The translations under genes and the position numbers were made by a program. Under the pieces are notes generated by a model that worked only from the letters and a program-made list of their open reading frames with translations, was not told the origin of the DNA and ran no database searches. A DNA stretch of 64,000 nucleotides, taken from contig CACJFE010000002.1 in NCBI GenBank assembly GCA_902592655.1, positions 1 to 64,000 of the forward strand, read 5' to 3'. Positions 10,062 through 20,247 of the stretch are shown piece by piece. The stretch's first letter is position 1; each line of letters begins with the position of its first letter. The DNA comes from an uncultured Pelagibacteraceae bacterium. GTDB lineage: Bacteria > Pseudomonadota > Alphaproteobacteria > Pelagibacterales > Pelagibacteraceae.

Positions 10062-10991
10062 CTAGTGTTTTGTTACTTGAACAAAAACATCTTCCAAATC
10101 ACCATCTTCTGTTGATATATCCTCAATTTTTACGTTATTTTGATTGAGGTAATTTATAATTTCTCCAAAATCTAAAGAATTTTTTTCATAAGATAAAGAA
10201 ATTGAGTTTTTAGAATTTATTTTAAATTTTATATTTTTCATTAAAAGTTCTTTATTAGGTTCAAAATTTTTGACTTTAAGATTGATTTTTTTTGTTTTAA
10301 TACGTTCTAATAATTTTTGTGTAGTATCTAATGCCACCAGGTTCCCTTTATTTATTATGGCAATTCGATCGCACATCTCCTGAGCTTCGAAGAGGTAGTG
10401 AGTAGTTAATATAACAGTCACACCCTCTTTGTTAAGCTCTTTAACATTTTCCCAGAGGTTGTTCCTTAACTCGACATCTACTCCAGCAGTTGGTTCATCC
10501 AAAACTAAAATTGGAGGCTGGTGAACCATAGCTTTCGCGATCAACAATCTTCTCTTCATTCCACCAGATAAACTTCTCGAATAGGCATTTGCCTTATCCT
10601 CAAGTGCAACCATTTTTAGTATTAATTCAGTTATTCTATCTCGTTTTGCTACGCCGTATAATCCGGCTTGTAATTCAAGAAGTTTTTTAGGACTAAAAAA
10701 TGCGTCCAAATTAACTTCTTGTGGAACTATTCCTACAGAGGCTCTAACTTGACGAGGATTTTGATCTAAATCGAAACCCCAAACATTTACCTTTCCACTT
10801 GTTTTAATAACTGTGCCACCTAAAATACTTAAAAAGGTTGTTTTACCTGCTCCATTAGGACCAAGAAGCCCAAATACTTCACCTTGTTTCACACTAAAAG
10901 TTAAATCATTAAGTGCTTTGTTTTGTTTTTTTGTTTTTGTTCCAGTGTAAATCTTCGTTAGATTTTCAACAGTTAAAGCAAATTTACTCAT
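10062..10991 (-). CDS. ABC transporter ATP-binding protein (ABC-2/CcmA type), no adjacent permease
   Basis: ATPase of an ABC-2-type exporter. Walker A GPNGAGKTT is at residues 45-52, the signature LSGGMKRRL near 142, Walker B ILVLDEPTAGVD near 160 and the H-loop TTHYLFEAQEM near 195, followed by a C-terminal extension of about 100 residues typical of drug or polysaccharide export ATPases. Full length (309). No membrane partner flanks it: bioY lies downstream and polA diverges 42 bases upstream, so the permease must be elsewhere. Substrate unknown. Confidence 0.85.
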   Translation of the reverse strand: MSKFALTVENLTKIYTGTKTKKQNKALNDLTFSVKQGEVFGLLGPNGAGKTTFLSILGGTVIKTSGKVNVWGFDLDQNPRQVRASVGIVPQEVNLDAFFSPKKLLELQAGLYGVAKRDRITELILKMVALEDKANAYSRSLSGGMKRRLLIAKAMVHQPPILVLDEPTAGVDVELRNNLWENVKELNKEGVTVILTTHYLFEAQEMCDRIAIINKGNLVALDTTQKLLERIKTKKINLKVKNFEPNKELLMKNIKFKINSKNSISLSYEKNSLDFGEIINYLNQNNVKIEDISTEDGDLEDVFVQVTKH

Positions 10992-11033
10992 ACTTTTTTA
11001 TAAATAGATAAGAATTCATTGTAGTATGTATAT

Positions 11034-13799
11034 ATGAGTTCAATAAAAAAAACAGATCATTTTTATTTAGTTGACGGTTCAGGATATATATTTCGAGCTT
11101 ACTATGCTTTGCCCCCGCTCTCTAGAAAAAGCGATGGTTTGCCAACCGGAGCTGTAAGCGGATTTTGTTCAATGTTATTTAAACTTTTAGAGGACGTTAG
11201 GGCAGATGACAGCAAAAATAAACCTTCCCATTTTGCTGTGATCTTTGACTCAGCAAGAAAAAACTTTAGAAATGAAATCTATAGTGAATATAAAGCTAAT
11301 CGTGCTGAAGCCCCAGATGATTTAGCGCCTCAATTTGAATATATTAGAAAATCAGTTGATGCTTTTAATCTTCCGTCGATAGAACTTTTGAATTACGAAG
11401 CCGACGATCTAATTGCGACTTATTCTAAAAAAATTACAGAGGCAGGAGCAAAAGTTACGGTTATTTCATCTGATAAAGATTTAATGCAGTTAGTATCAAA
11501 AAAAATTAGATTATTTGATCCAATGAAAAGCAAAGTTATTGGAGAAAACGAAGTTTTAGAAAAATTTGGAGTTAAACCTGATCAAGTAATAGATGTGCAA
11601 TCATTAGCTGGTGACACGTCAGACAATATTCCTGGTGTTCCAGGGATAGGAATTAAAACAGCTTCTGAACTGATTAACAAATACAAAACTTTAGATAATT
11701 TACTTAATAAAGCATCGGAAATTACTCAAAATAAAAGAAGAGAAACTTTAATTGCAAATAAAGATAAAGCACTACTAAGTAAAAAATTAGTCACTTTAAA
11801 AGATAATGTGCCAGTAAAAAATGACCTTAACGAATTTCTCATTAAAGAAATTGATAAGGATAAACTTTATACTTTCTTAAGAGAAATGGAGTTTAACAGA
11901 CTACTAAGCCAAGTTATAAGTTTTTATGGTGAACCAAGTAAAAAAACCTCTACTATATTGGCAAACGAAAAAACAATAACAAAGATTGATACTAAAAAAT
12001 ATAAGAATATAATTAAAGAAAAAGATTTAGACGATCTTATAAAAGATTTAAATACTAAAAGCATTATTTCTGTTGATACAGAAACTTCATCTTTAGACCC
12101 TCAACAAGCTGAACTAATTGGTATTTCTATATGTCATGCACCTAATATTTCTTTTTATATTCCGGTTAAACATAAAAATGTTGACAGTTTAAAAACTGAT
12201 TTTGTTATTAACAAATTGAAACCAATTCTTGAAGATCCAAGTATTAAAAAAATTGGACAAAATATCAAATACGATTACATAATTTTTAAAAGATATGGCA
12301 TAGAATTAAAATCTATAGAGGATACAATGTTGCTATCTTACACACTGGATGCAGGAAATAATCGTCATAATATGGATACTTTATCTGAAATACACTTAAG
12401 TCATAAGACAATCTCTTATAAGGAATTAGTAGGGTCAGGAAAAAAACAACTAAATTTTTCTGAAGTTGAATTAGACAAAGCAACAGAATATTCCGCAGAA
12501 GATGCTGATGTGACTTTAAGATTATATAAAGTTTTATCTGATAGAGTTGAAAAAGAAAAATTAAATAAAATTTACGAAGTATTTGAAAAACCAATGATTA
12601 AGATTTTATCAAAATTAGAAAATCTGGGAATAAAAGTTGATGATAGTTACCTTAAATTATTATCAAAAAAATTTGAGTCTAGACTGATAAAAATTGAGAA
12701 AGAAATTTATAAAATTTCTGGCAAAAAATTTAATATTGGATCACCAAAACAACTTGGTGAAATAATTTATAATGATTTAAAAATTGCTAAACTAAAAAAA
12801 ACAAAAAAAGGTAGCTTAGCGACCAGTGCAAAAATATTAGAAGATCTTGCGCTGACAGGTCACAAATTCCCAAATTTAGTTTTAGAGTGGCGACAAGTAT
12901 CAAAACTTAAAAGCACTTATACTGACGCATTACAAGATCATATTAATAAAAAAACAAAACGTGTTCACACATCTTTTCTTTTAGCTGCTACCAATACAGG
13001 CAGACTAGCTTCTAGTGATCCTAACTTACAAAATATACCTATCAAAACATCAGACGGTAAAGAAATAAGAAAAGCGTTTGTAGCAGAGCAAAATAATATT
13101 TTAATTTCTGCTGACTATAATCAGATAGAAATGAGAATTCTTGCAGATATGGCTGATGTGAAGGAGTTAAAAAAAGCTTTTAAGAACAATCAAGATATTC
13201 ATAGTTTGACCGCTAGTCAGGTTTTTGATTTACAAATTAATAAAGTTTCGGACGAACAAAGAAGAAAAGCAAAAGCAATAAATTTTGGAATTATTTATGG
13301 AATTACCCAATACGGCCTTGCTAAACAAATATCTGTCTCAAATGAAGATGCCCAAGAATTTATAAATGCTTATTTTAAAAAATTTCCCGAAATCAAAGAT
13401 TATATGAATTCAACAATTAAGAGTTGTAGAAAAAATGGATATGTTACAAATATTTTTGGAAGGAGAATTCATCTAAGGGGTATAAACGATAAAAATTTTA
13501 GTGTTAGAAGTTTTCAGGAAAGAGCTGCAATAAATGCACCAATCCAAGGCTCTGCTGCAGATATTATCAGATTGGCAATGATAAAAATAGATAATATTCT
13601 AAAAGAAAAACAAAAAGCAAATATGCTTTTACAAATTCACGACGAATTAATTTTTGAATGTTTAAAAAAAGATGAAAACAGTGTAAAAAAATTAATAAAA
13701 GATGCGATGGTTTCTATTTCTAGTTCTGATCATCACATGTTTTCAGTCCCATTAGAAGTGAGTATTAATTCAGGTAATAACTGGGGAGAGGCCCATTAA
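11034..13799 (+). CDS. polA: DNA polymerase I
   Basis: Repair and Okazaki-fragment polymerase with all three domains. The 5' nuclease domain (YLVDGSGYIFRAYYALPPL, DSARKNFRNEIYSEYKANR, SSDKDLMQL) fills the first 290 residues. The proofreading domain is intact: SVDTETSS with the Asp-x-Glu at about 348-350, GQNIKYDY and YSAEDAD. The polymerase domain has motif A (ADYNQIEMRIL, near 693), motif B (RRKAKAINFGIIYG) and motif C (LQIHDELIFE, near 868). At 921 residues it matches E. coli Pol I. The retained exonuclease is worth noting because some bacteria lose it. Divergent from the ABC ATPase gene. Confidence 0.96.
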   Translation: MSSIKKTDHFYLVDGSGYIFRAYYALPPLSRKSDGLPTGAVSGFCSMLFKLLEDVRADDSKNKPSHFAVIFDSARKNFRNEIYSEYKANRAEAPDDLAPQFEYIRKSVDAFNLPSIELLNYEADDLIATYSKKITEAGAKVTVISSDKDLMQLVSKKIRLFDPMKSKVIGENEVLEKFGVKPDQVIDVQSLAGDTSDNIPGVPGIGIKTASELINKYKTLDNLLNKASEITQNKRRETLIANKDKALLSKKLVTLKDNVPVKNDLNEFLIKEIDKDKLYTFLREMEFNRLLSQVISFYGEPSKKTSTILANEKTITKIDTKKYKNIIKEKDLDDLIKDLNTKSIISVDTETSSLDPQQAELIGISICHAPNISFYIPVKHKNVDSLKTDFVINKLKPILEDPSIKKIGQNIKYDYIIFKRYGIELKSIEDTMLLSYTLDAGNNRHNMDTLSEIHLSHKTISYKELVGSGKKQLNFSEVELDKATEYSAEDADVTLRLYKVLSDRVEKEKLNKIYEVFEKPMIKILSKLENLGIKVDDSYLKLLSKKFESRLIKIEKEIYKISGKKFNIGSPKQLGEIIYNDLKIAKLKKTKKGSLATSAKILEDLALTGHKFPNLVLEWRQVSKLKSTYTDALQDHINKKTKRVHTSFLLAATNTGRLASSDPNLQNIPIKTSDGKEIRKAFVAEQNNILISADYNQIEMRILADMADVKELKKAFKNNQDIHSLTASQVFDLQINKVSDEQRRKAKAINFGIIYGITQYGLAKQISVSNEDAQEFINAYFKKFPEIKDYMNSTIKSCRKNGYVTNIFGRRIHLRGINDKNFSVRSFQERAAINAPIQGSAADIIRLAMIKIDNILKEKQKANMLLQIHDELIFECLKKDENSVKKLIKDAMVSISSSDHHMFSVPLEVSINSGNNWGEAH

Positions 13800-13837
13800 C
13801 GCCTAAATTTTGACAATAAAATTATGAAAATAATAAT

Positions 13838-14536
13838 ATGTCTCATACAATTGCTTTAGTTGACGATGATAGAAACATTTTAACCGGAATAAGTATGGCT
13901 TTGGAACGAGAGGGTTTTAAAGTACAAACTTATATTGATGGTGAGTCAGCTTTAATTGGCTTAACCAGAAATCCACCTGACCTAGCAGTTTTAGATATTA
14001 AGATGCCGAGAATGGACGGGGAGGAATTACTTAAAAAGTTAAAGAAAAAAATGTCTATACCAATAATATTTTTAACTTCAAAAGACGAAGAGGTAGATGA
14101 ATTATTAGGATTAAAGTTAGGGGCGGATGATTTTGTAAAAAAATCAGGAGGATTTTCCACTAAAGTTTTAATTGAAAGAATAAGAGTTCAATTAAGAAAA
14201 AAGACTAGCTTAGTAGATGATACAAAAAATATCATTAACCATGGAAAATTAAAATTAGACCCCGCCCAGCTGGAATGTGAGTGGAACGGCAAACCACTAC
14301 CTGATAAATTGACTACTACAGAATTTTTAATTGTAAAAGAATTGGCTAAAAGACCTGGGGTCATTAAAGAAAGAGCGCATCTTATGGATATTGCATATAA
14401 AGAAAATACTGAAATAGAGGATAGGACTATTGATAGTCACGTAAAAAGAATAAGAAAAAAGTTTAAAAAAGTTGATGATAAATTTTCAGCGATTGAAACT
14501 AGATATGGAAGCGGGTATAGATGGAATGTTAGTTGA
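13838..14536 (+). CDS. chvI: ChvI-type response regulator
   Basis: OmpR/PhoB-family regulator of the ChvG-ChvI envelope-stress pair. The receiver domain has the acidic DDDR pocket at 9-12, Asp53 in LAVLDIKMPRMDGEE, FLTSKDEEVDEL and the ChvI-like GADDFVKKSGGFS; the winged helix ends in DSHVKRIRKKFKK and ETRYGSGYRW. Length 232 is typical. The stop TGA overlaps the ATG of chvG by one base, so the pair is translationally coupled. In rhizobia this pair controls envelope and acid responses; in this organism that role is inferred. Confidence 0.9.
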   Translation: MSHTIALVDDDRNILTGISMALEREGFKVQTYIDGESALIGLTRNPPDLAVLDIKMPRMDGEELLKKLKKKMSIPIIFLTSKDEEVDELLGLKLGADDFVKKSGGFSTKVLIERIRVQLRKKTSLVDDTKNIINHGKLKLDPAQLECEWNGKPLPDKLTTTEFLIVKELAKRPGVIKERAHLMDIAYKENTEIEDRTIDSHVKRIRKKFKKVDDKFSAIETRYGSGYRWNVS

Positions 14537-16056
14537 TGAAATCAAAAAAAACAGCTTCTATATTAAAAAAATTTCTATTATTTAATTTAACAGTATTTTC
14601 TGTATTAGGCCTGTTTACAATCATTTATTTGGAGGCAATACAACCTAACTTGGTAAAAGATAGAGCGGCTAATCATAAGATTATAATTAAAAATACAGTA
14701 GATCATATTGAAAGGCTTGGAGTAGAATATACAAATAGTGGTATCAGAACTTTTTTACTCTCTACAAGATTTTTATTTCAAAGTTTAGATAGAGTGAGAT
14801 TTTATGATTTGTCTGGTCAATTAGTAGGAGATACAAATATTCTAGATCTTGACCCTGATGTATTTTCTCGTTCTGACACAATTATACAAGAGTCTTTAAG
14901 TGGAGAAAAAAATCTTATTGATAAACCTAAAGATGTTGTTTCCGTTGAGCCTGATAAAATAAAAGATATTATTGTTAATAGCTACACTGATGAGGTAATG
15001 ACAATGTCAGATACAATCAACAATAATTTTTTTGTAAATACGCTATCAAAAATAAATGTTAAAAAAAGTGAAATTGGTTTTATTTTAGTCTCTGAACAAG
15101 CGAATGATATTTTGACAGCAGTAAAAGAAAGAAAAGCTTTTATAATTAGAACTATGATAGCTGTTGCATTAGTAATTTTGATTTTTTCATTATTCCTAAA
15201 TAAATATATTTTAAAACCAATAGGTCTTTTAGTTAATTTTAGCGATTCCATCAAAAATAAATCGGATCAAAATATTGATATAAAAAAAGTATTCATAAGA
15301 AATGACGAAATTGGAAAATTAACAAAATCAATAGATGAAATGACCAAAGAACTTCAACACAGAACTAATAGAGCCGAAACATTTTCTAATGATCTGGCAC
15401 ATGAAATCAGAAACCCTTTAGCCTCATTAAAGAGTGCCTCAGAGCTACTTGATAAGACCACTCAAAAAAATGAAAGTGAGAAATTATTAAAGATTATTAA
15501 TCATGATGTGGAGAGAATAGAAAGGTTAATAACTGATTACTCTCAGATGTTAAAAGATGAGGCGTCTTTATCTCGAGAAAAAATGAGTAAAATTGATCTA
15601 ATAGACATAATTGATAACGTCGTTGAAGACTTTAAACAGGATCTTGAAAATCAGAATAAAAAAATTGAAATCAATATAGTACAAAAAATTAATTCTAAAA
15701 ATGGAAAATATATTTTAGGAATTGAAAATAGGCTTGAGCAGGTAATTGCTAATTTACTTGATAATTCTATATCATTTAGTAAAGACCATCAAAAAATAGA
15801 AATAAGAATAGAGGAGACAACAAAAAATCTTGTTATGACAATAAAAGATGAAGGACCTGGATTTTTGGAAACTTCCCCACAAAAAATATTTAAGCGGTTT
15901 TACAGCAATAGGCCTAAGAGTTTCGGAAAACATTCGGGCTTAGGTTTAAATATCGTTAAAAATATTGTAGAATTACATAAAGGTACTGTAGCTGCCTCAA
16001 ACCGAATAAATTCTAAAGGAGCTCAAGTTGAGGTATTGTTGCCTAAATTTTCTTAG
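14536..16056 (+). CDS. chvG: ChvG-type sensor histidine kinase
   Basis: Membrane sensor kinase paired with ChvI. A first transmembrane helix (about residues 12-32), a periplasmic domain of about 160 residues, a second helix near 200-220, a HAMP linker, then the dimerisation helix with His289 in DLAHEIRNPLASLKSA and the ATPase domain (NLLDNSISFS, DEGPGF, HSGLGLNIVKNIV). The start is the ATG at 14536, which overlaps the chvI stop as TGATG; a TTG one codon earlier is less likely. Length 506 is somewhat below rhizobial ChvG. A 6-bp hairpin covers its stop codon. Confidence 0.88.
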   Translation: MKSKKTASILKKFLLFNLTVFSVLGLFTIIYLEAIQPNLVKDRAANHKIIIKNTVDHIERLGVEYTNSGIRTFLLSTRFLFQSLDRVRFYDLSGQLVGDTNILDLDPDVFSRSDTIIQESLSGEKNLIDKPKDVVSVEPDKIKDIIVNSYTDEVMTMSDTINNNFFVNTLSKINVKKSEIGFILVSEQANDILTAVKERKAFIIRTMIAVALVILIFSLFLNKYILKPIGLLVNFSDSIKNKSDQNIDIKKVFIRNDEIGKLTKSIDEMTKELQHRTNRAETFSNDLAHEIRNPLASLKSASELLDKTTQKNESEKLLKIINHDVERIERLITDYSQMLKDEASLSREKMSKIDLIDIIDNVVEDFKQDLENQNKKIEINIVQKINSKNGKYILGIENRLEQVIANLLDNSISFSKDHQKIEIRIEETTKNLVMTIKDEGPGFLETSPQKIFKRFYSNRPKSFGKHSGLGLNIVKNIVELHKGTVAASNRINSKGAQVEVLLPKFS

Positions 16057-16071
16057 CAATGTTTCTTGCTA
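16054..16071 (+). repeat. Short hairpin between chvG and ahcY
   Basis: TAGCAA at 16054-16059 and TTGCTA at 16066-16071 form a 6-bp stem with a 6-base loop, beginning on the chvG stop codon. No T-run follows, so it is a weak candidate for a terminator or mRNA end. The gap to ahcY is only 47 bases. Confidence 0.3.
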
Positions 16072-16103
16072 TGAATAGCTTATGTTGATATTAACTTCTC
16101 AAA

Positions 16104-17393
16104 ATGGCCCAAGATTATAAAGTTAAAGATATAAAATTAGCTGATTATGGAAGAAAAGAAATCTCGCTCGCAGAGACAGAGATGCCAGGTTTAATGGCAT
16201 TAAGGAAAGAATATGAGGGAATTAAACCTCTGAAGGGAGCTAGAATTTTAGGTTGTTTACATATGACGATACAAACAGCCGTGCTCATTGAAACTTTGGT
16301 TGAACTAGGCGCTGAAGTTAGATGGTCATCATGTAATATTTTTTCTACCCAGGATCACGCAGCCGCGGCTATCGCTAGTGTTGGTATACCAGTTTTTGCA
16401 TGGAAAGGTGAAACAGAGAAAGAATATTGGTGGTGCGTTAAGCAGACTATTGAGGGAAGAAAAGACTGGAAACCAAACTTGATTTTAGATGATGGAGGAG
16501 ATCTGACTGGTTTGATGCACAAAGAATACAAAGATCTTTTGAAAAATGTAAAAGGTGTTTCTGAGGAAACTACTACTGGAGTTTTGGCTCTTAAAAAGAT
16601 GGAAGAAAAAAAAGAACTTCTTATACCTGCATTCAACGTAAATGATTCTGTTACAAAGTCTAAATTTGATAATCTGTATGGATGTAGAGAAAGCTTAGTG
16701 GATGGAATTAAAAGAGCTACCGACGTTATGATGTCTGGCAAAGTAGCAATAGTTGCAGGCTTTGGGGATGTAGGAAAAGGTAGCGCTGCTTCCCTACGTC
16801 AAGCTGGCGCAAGAGTATTAATAACTGAGACAGACCCGATATGCGCTTTACAGGCTGCCATGGAAGGATACGAGGTAGTTTTAATGGAAGAGGCGATAAA
16901 AGAGGCAGATATAGTTGTAACAGCAACTGGGAATAAAGATATTGTGACAGCAGACCATATGAGAGAAATGAAAGATAGAGCAATATTATGTAATATTGGT
17001 CATTTTGATAATGAAATTCAAGTTGAAGCTCTTAAGAACTATAAGTGGGATGAAATAAAACCTCAAGTTCATGAAATTGAATTACCAAGCAAAAAAAGAA
17101 TTATTTTGCTAGCTGAAGGTAGGTTAGTAAACCTTGGATGTGCAACAGGTCATCCAAGTTTTGTAATGAGTGCATCGTTTACCAATCAGGTTATAGCACA
17201 AATAGAACTTTGGAAAAATTCAGATAAATATGAGAATAAAGTTTATGTTTTGCCAAAACACCTTGACGAAAAAGTTGCAATGTTACATCTAGAAAAAGTT
17301 GGTGCAAAATTAACCAAAATGTCCAAAGAGCAAGCAGATTATATTAGCGTTAAACCATCAGGGCCATTTAAACCAGATACTTATCGCTACTAA
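16104..17393 (+). CDS. ahcY: S-adenosylhomocysteine hydrolase
   Basis: Splits S-adenosylhomocysteine to adenosine and homocysteine, recycling the product of SAM-dependent methylation. Clear motifs: [49 protein letters not shown], the NAD-binding loop [13 protein letters not shown] near residue 219, [10 protein letters not shown] and the C-terminal KPDTYRY that reaches into the neighbouring subunit. At 429 residues it is full length and of the short form lacking the 40-residue insertion seen in some bacteria. The leader is too short for the known SAH or SAM riboswitch classes. Confidence 0.97.
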   Translation: MAQDYKVKDIKLADYGRKEISLAETEMPGLMALRKEYEGIKPLKGARILGCLHMTIQTAVLIETLVELGAEVRWSSCNIFSTQDHAAAAIASVGIPVFAWKGETEKEYWWCVKQTIEGRKDWKPNLILDDGGDLTGLMHKEYKDLLKNVKGVSEETTTGVLALKKMEEKKELLIPAFNVNDSVTKSKFDNLYGCRESLVDGIKRATDVMMSGKVAIVAGFGDVGKGSAASLRQAGARVLITETDPICALQAAMEGYEVVLMEEAIKEADIVVTATGNKDIVTADHMREMKDRAILCNIGHFDNEIQVEALKNYKWDEIKPQVHEIELPSKKRIILLAEGRLVNLGCATGHPSFVMSASFTNQVIAQIELWKNSDKYENKVYVLPKHLDEKVAMLHLEKVGAKLTKMSKEQADYISVKPSGPFKPDTYRY

Positions 17394-17404
17394 AACAGTA
17401 GCTA

Positions 17405-17854
17405 ATGATTGTAAAATCTTTAGAACAACTCAATTCTTTATCATGTAAAGTGGCAGATCAGCTAATTAAGAATGATTGTATATTTTTAATTGGAGAAATC
17501 GGGGTGGGTAAAACTACTTTTACAAGATATCTAATAAACTATTTGCAAAAAAAAAATGGAGAAAAGATGACAGAAGTTTTAAGCCCTACTTTTAATCTAC
17601 TCTATGAGTATGATCTAAAAAATCTTAAAATTATGCATTACGACCTTTACAGAATAAGAGATGAAGAAGAATTGAAACATCTAGGTATTTTTTCAGGTAA
17701 TGAAGATACTATTAAGATTATTGAATGGCCTCAACTTATTAATATACCATCATCGGATAAATTAGAAATGTACATAGATTATGCTGAAAATGAAAATGAG
17801 AGAGAGGTAAAATTTAAAGGTTCTGAAAGGTGGAAAATTTTAAATGAATTATAA
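17405..17854 (+). CDS. tsaE: tRNA threonylcarbamoyladenosine biosynthesis ATPase TsaE
   Basis: P-loop ATPase that works with TsaB, TsaC and TsaD to make t6A37 on ANN-decoding tRNAs. Walker A GEIGVGKTTF lies at residues 31-40; SPTFNLLYEYD and HYDLYRI follow in the family order, then IEWPQL. Length 149 is typical. The 3' end overlaps the next gene by 11 bases; the tsaE-amgK-murU order is common in alphaproteobacteria and supports all three calls. Confidence 0.93.
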   Translation: MIVKSLEQLNSLSCKVADQLIKNDCIFLIGEIGVGKTTFTRYLINYLQKKNGEKMTEVLSPTFNLLYEYDLKNLKIMHYDLYRIRDEEELKHLGIFSGNEDTIKIIEWPQLINIPSSDKLEMYIDYAENENEREVKFKGSERWKILNEL

Positions 17855-18803
17855 ACTTAAAAAAATTTCAGGAGATGCATCATTTAGAGAATTTTACAGA
17901 TTGAAAAAAGGAAGTAATACTTCAATTATAGTAACTGCTAAAAAAGAAAGATTCAAAAATTTAATTACATATATGGTAGTTAATAAAATTTTATCAAAAA
18001 ATAAAATTCGTGCACCAAGGCTAATCAGCAATCATTATGAACATAATATTATGGAGATAACTGATTTAGGTGAAAGATCTTTTTATAACTTAATAATTAA
18101 AAAGAAAAATAAATTTAATGATTACAAAAACTTGATCAAGATTATTATAAAACTACAAAATATAAAACTAAATCGAAATTATCGCTTAGGAAAATTTAAA
18201 ATAAATTTTCAAAATTATTCTGTTAAAAACCTTCATAAAGAATCTGATTTATTTTTTGATTGGTATTTAAAGTATTGTTTTAAAAGTCCAAAACTTAAAA
18301 TAATTAAAAATATTCTCAAGAAAGAACTAACAAAAATATATAGAAAACTTCATTTCAAAAATAATGTTTTTGTTCACAGAGATTTCCATGCATCAAATAT
18401 AATGGTAAATAAAAATAAATTTGGTTTGATTGATAGCCAGGATGCAATAATTGGAAATCCATTATATGATGTTGCTTCATTAATTGATGATGTAAGAATA
18501 AAACTACCTTTAAATTTGCAAAATCGATTATTTAATTTTTATTATATCAATTCAAAATTTAAAAAAGAGAAATACCAAAATTTAAAAAATGACTTTGAGA
18601 TACTATCTGTTCAAAGAAATCTTAAAATTTTAGGTATATTCGTGAGGCTCTTTAAAAGAGATGGTAAATCTAACTATCTTAAATATTTACCTCGTACATG
18701 GAATTTGATCGAGAAGCGTCTTAAAAATCCTGTTTTTAAGAATTTAAATTTTATCTTAAAAAAATATTTGAATATTAAAAAACTCAAAAAAATAAATTTA
18801 TGA
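17844..18803 (+). CDS. amgK: AmgK-type sugar kinase (aminoglycoside phosphotransferase fold)
   Basis: Predicted cytosolic kinase that phosphorylates N-acetylmuramate at the anomeric position in cell-wall recycling. The APH-fold catalytic loop HRDFHASNIMV is near residue 178 and the metal-binding IDSQDAIIGNPLYDVASL follows. The N-terminal half is divergent and very lysine/asparagine-rich. The function rests on fold plus position: it overlaps tsaE by 11 bases and murU by 4, the order of the AmgK-MurU pathway that bypasses de novo UDP-MurNAc synthesis. Another small-molecule kinase is possible but less likely. Confidence 0.8.
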   Translation: MNYKLKKISGDASFREFYRLKKGSNTSIIVTAKKERFKNLITYMVVNKILSKNKIRAPRLISNHYEHNIMEITDLGERSFYNLIIKKKNKFNDYKNLIKIIIKLQNIKLNRNYRLGKFKINFQNYSVKNLHKESDLFFDWYLKYCFKSPKLKIIKNILKKELTKIYRKLHFKNNVFVHRDFHASNIMVNKNKFGLIDSQDAIIGNPLYDVASLIDDVRIKLPLNLQNRLFNFYYINSKFKKEKYQNLKNDFEILSVQRNLKILGIFVRLFKRDGKSNYLKYLPRTWNLIEKRLKNPVFKNLNFILKKYLNIKKLKKINL

Positions 18804-19498
18804 AAATTAAACACGGAATGATATTAGCCGCTGGCTTAGGAAAAAGAATGCAACCTCTTACTAGTAAAAAACCCAAACCATTACTAGAAATAGGTGGCAT
18901 AACACTTCTTGAAAGAGCAATTAATCTTTTAACAAATCATGGTGTAGAAGAGATCAGTATTAATATTCATTACCTTGGTCACCAAATTGAAAAATTTATC
19001 TCGAATTTTAAATCAAATGTTAAAATTAAAATATCAAATGAAAAGAATTTATTACTAGATACTGGCGGCGGGGTAAAAAAGGCGACTAAAAAATTTAAAG
19101 ATAATCCCTTTTTTGTAATTAATCCTGATACACTATGGAGTAATAACTATTATGAGGAAGTTCAATCTTTAGAAAAGGAATATCTCAATAATAAAAAACC
19201 TTGTTTATTATTAGTTAAAAAGGAATTATCTTTAGACAATTCTTTCGAAGGTGATTTTAATTTAAATAATAGTTTAGTTTCGAAAAATCAAAATAATCTT
19301 TATATCTATACTGGTCTTCAAATAATAGAGAGTGGACACCTAGACTTTTTTGACAAAGATATTTTCTCTATGAACGATGTATGGACAAAGTTGATCAGTG
19401 AAAATAATCTTACTGGAATAGAAAGTAATCAAAAATTTTATCACTTAAACACTTTAGAAATGTTCGAAAAAATTTCCTCTTTAAATACTATTGATTAA
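18800..19498 (+). CDS. murU: MurU-type nucleotidyltransferase
   Basis: Nucleotidyltransferase that would join UTP to MurNAc-1-phosphate, the step after AmgK. The N-terminal signature ILAAGLGKRMQPLTSKKPKPL is intact apart from normal substitutions, with SINIHYLG, LLDTGGGVKKA and INPDTLW in family order. Length 232 is normal. The ATG overlaps the amgK stop by 4 bases. Sequence alone does not separate MurU from other sugar-phosphate nucleotidyltransferases; the neighbour decides. Confidence 0.82.
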   Translation: MKIKHGMILAAGLGKRMQPLTSKKPKPLLEIGGITLLERAINLLTNHGVEEISINIHYLGHQIEKFISNFKSNVKIKISNEKNLLLDTGGGVKKATKKFKDNPFFVINPDTLWSNNYYEEVQSLEKEYLNNKKPCLLLVKKELSLDNSFEGDFNLNNSLVSKNQNNLYIYTGLQIIESGHLDFFDKDIFSMNDVWTKLISENNLTGIESNQKFYHLNTLEMFEKISSLNTID

Positions 19499-20207
19499 AA
19501 ATTATATCTTTAGCTCTTGACTTGTCTAAATAGTAGTATTTTTGAATTTTTAATTTGTTATCAAATTCAATAACCATTGGATTTCCTGTAGGTATCTCAA
19601 GTTCATTTATTTTTGTATCTGAAATTTCAAATAAATATTTGCATAAAGCTCTCAGTGAATTTCCATGGGCTGAAATCAAAATATTATTTCCGTTTTTCAA
19701 ATTTTTTTTAATTTCATCATCGAAGAAAGGAACTACTCTATCGTAAGTATTCTTTAAAGACTCCGTTAAAGGAATTTTATCTCTTGGAATTCCATCGTTC
19801 AGTGGACTAAAGTTTTCAAGGTATTTACTATCTTTAGCCATGATAGGGGGCGCTACATCCCAAGATCTTCTATATTTTTTAAATTGTTCTTCACCAATTT
19901 TCTTTTTTGTCTCCTCTTTATTTAACCCCGTTAAAGATCCGTAATGTCTCTCATTTAACTCCCAAGCAGTATTAAACTTCATAGGTGAACTAAGTAATTT
20001 TAAAATAATAGTTAATGTCTCAATTGCTCTTTTAAGATAAGAAGTATAACTTATATCTATTTTTATATTTAATTTCTTAAGTAACTCTCCTGATTTTTTA
20101 GCCTCTTCCTTACCTTTATCTGACAGATCAACATCTACCCAGCCAGTGAATTTATTTTCAGCATTCCAGATGCTCTGTCCGTGTCTTGTTAAGATAAGTT
20201 TACTCAT
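19488..20207 (-). CDS. gpmA: 2,3-bisphosphoglycerate-dependent phosphoglycerate mutase
   Basis: Interconverts 3- and 2-phosphoglycerate in glycolysis and gluconeogenesis. The phosphohistidine is His9 in LTRHGQSIWN; NKFTGWVDVDLSDKG, ELNERHYGSLTGLNK and SAHGNSLRAL with the second histidine are all present. Length 239 is typical. Glutamine replaces the usual glutamate after RHG, a mild variation. The 3' ends of gpmA and murU overlap by 11 bases on opposite strands. Confidence 0.95.
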   Translation of the reverse strand: MSKLILTRHGQSIWNAENKFTGWVDVDLSDKGKEEAKKSGELLKKLNIKIDISYTSYLKRAIETLTIILKLLSSPMKFNTAWELNERHYGSLTGLNKEETKKKIGEEQFKKYRRSWDVAPPIMAKDSKYLENFSPLNDGIPRDKIPLTESLKNTYDRVVPFFDDEIKKNLKNGNNILISAHGNSLRALCKYLFEISDTKINELEIPTGNPMVIEFDNKLKIQKYYYLDKSRAKDIIFNQ

Positions 20208-20247
20208 ATAAGTTAATTAAGGTATTATGTACTATATAAAAATCTAA

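Noticed and set aside
13810-13837. TTGACA 28 bases before chvI as a promoter
   Set aside because: Any -10 at a normal spacing would place the start of transcription inside the chvI coding sequence, and no good -10 is present.
16057-16103. SAM or SAH riboswitch before ahcY
   Set aside because: Only 47 bases separate the genes, and no pseudoknot or conserved core of those classes is visible.
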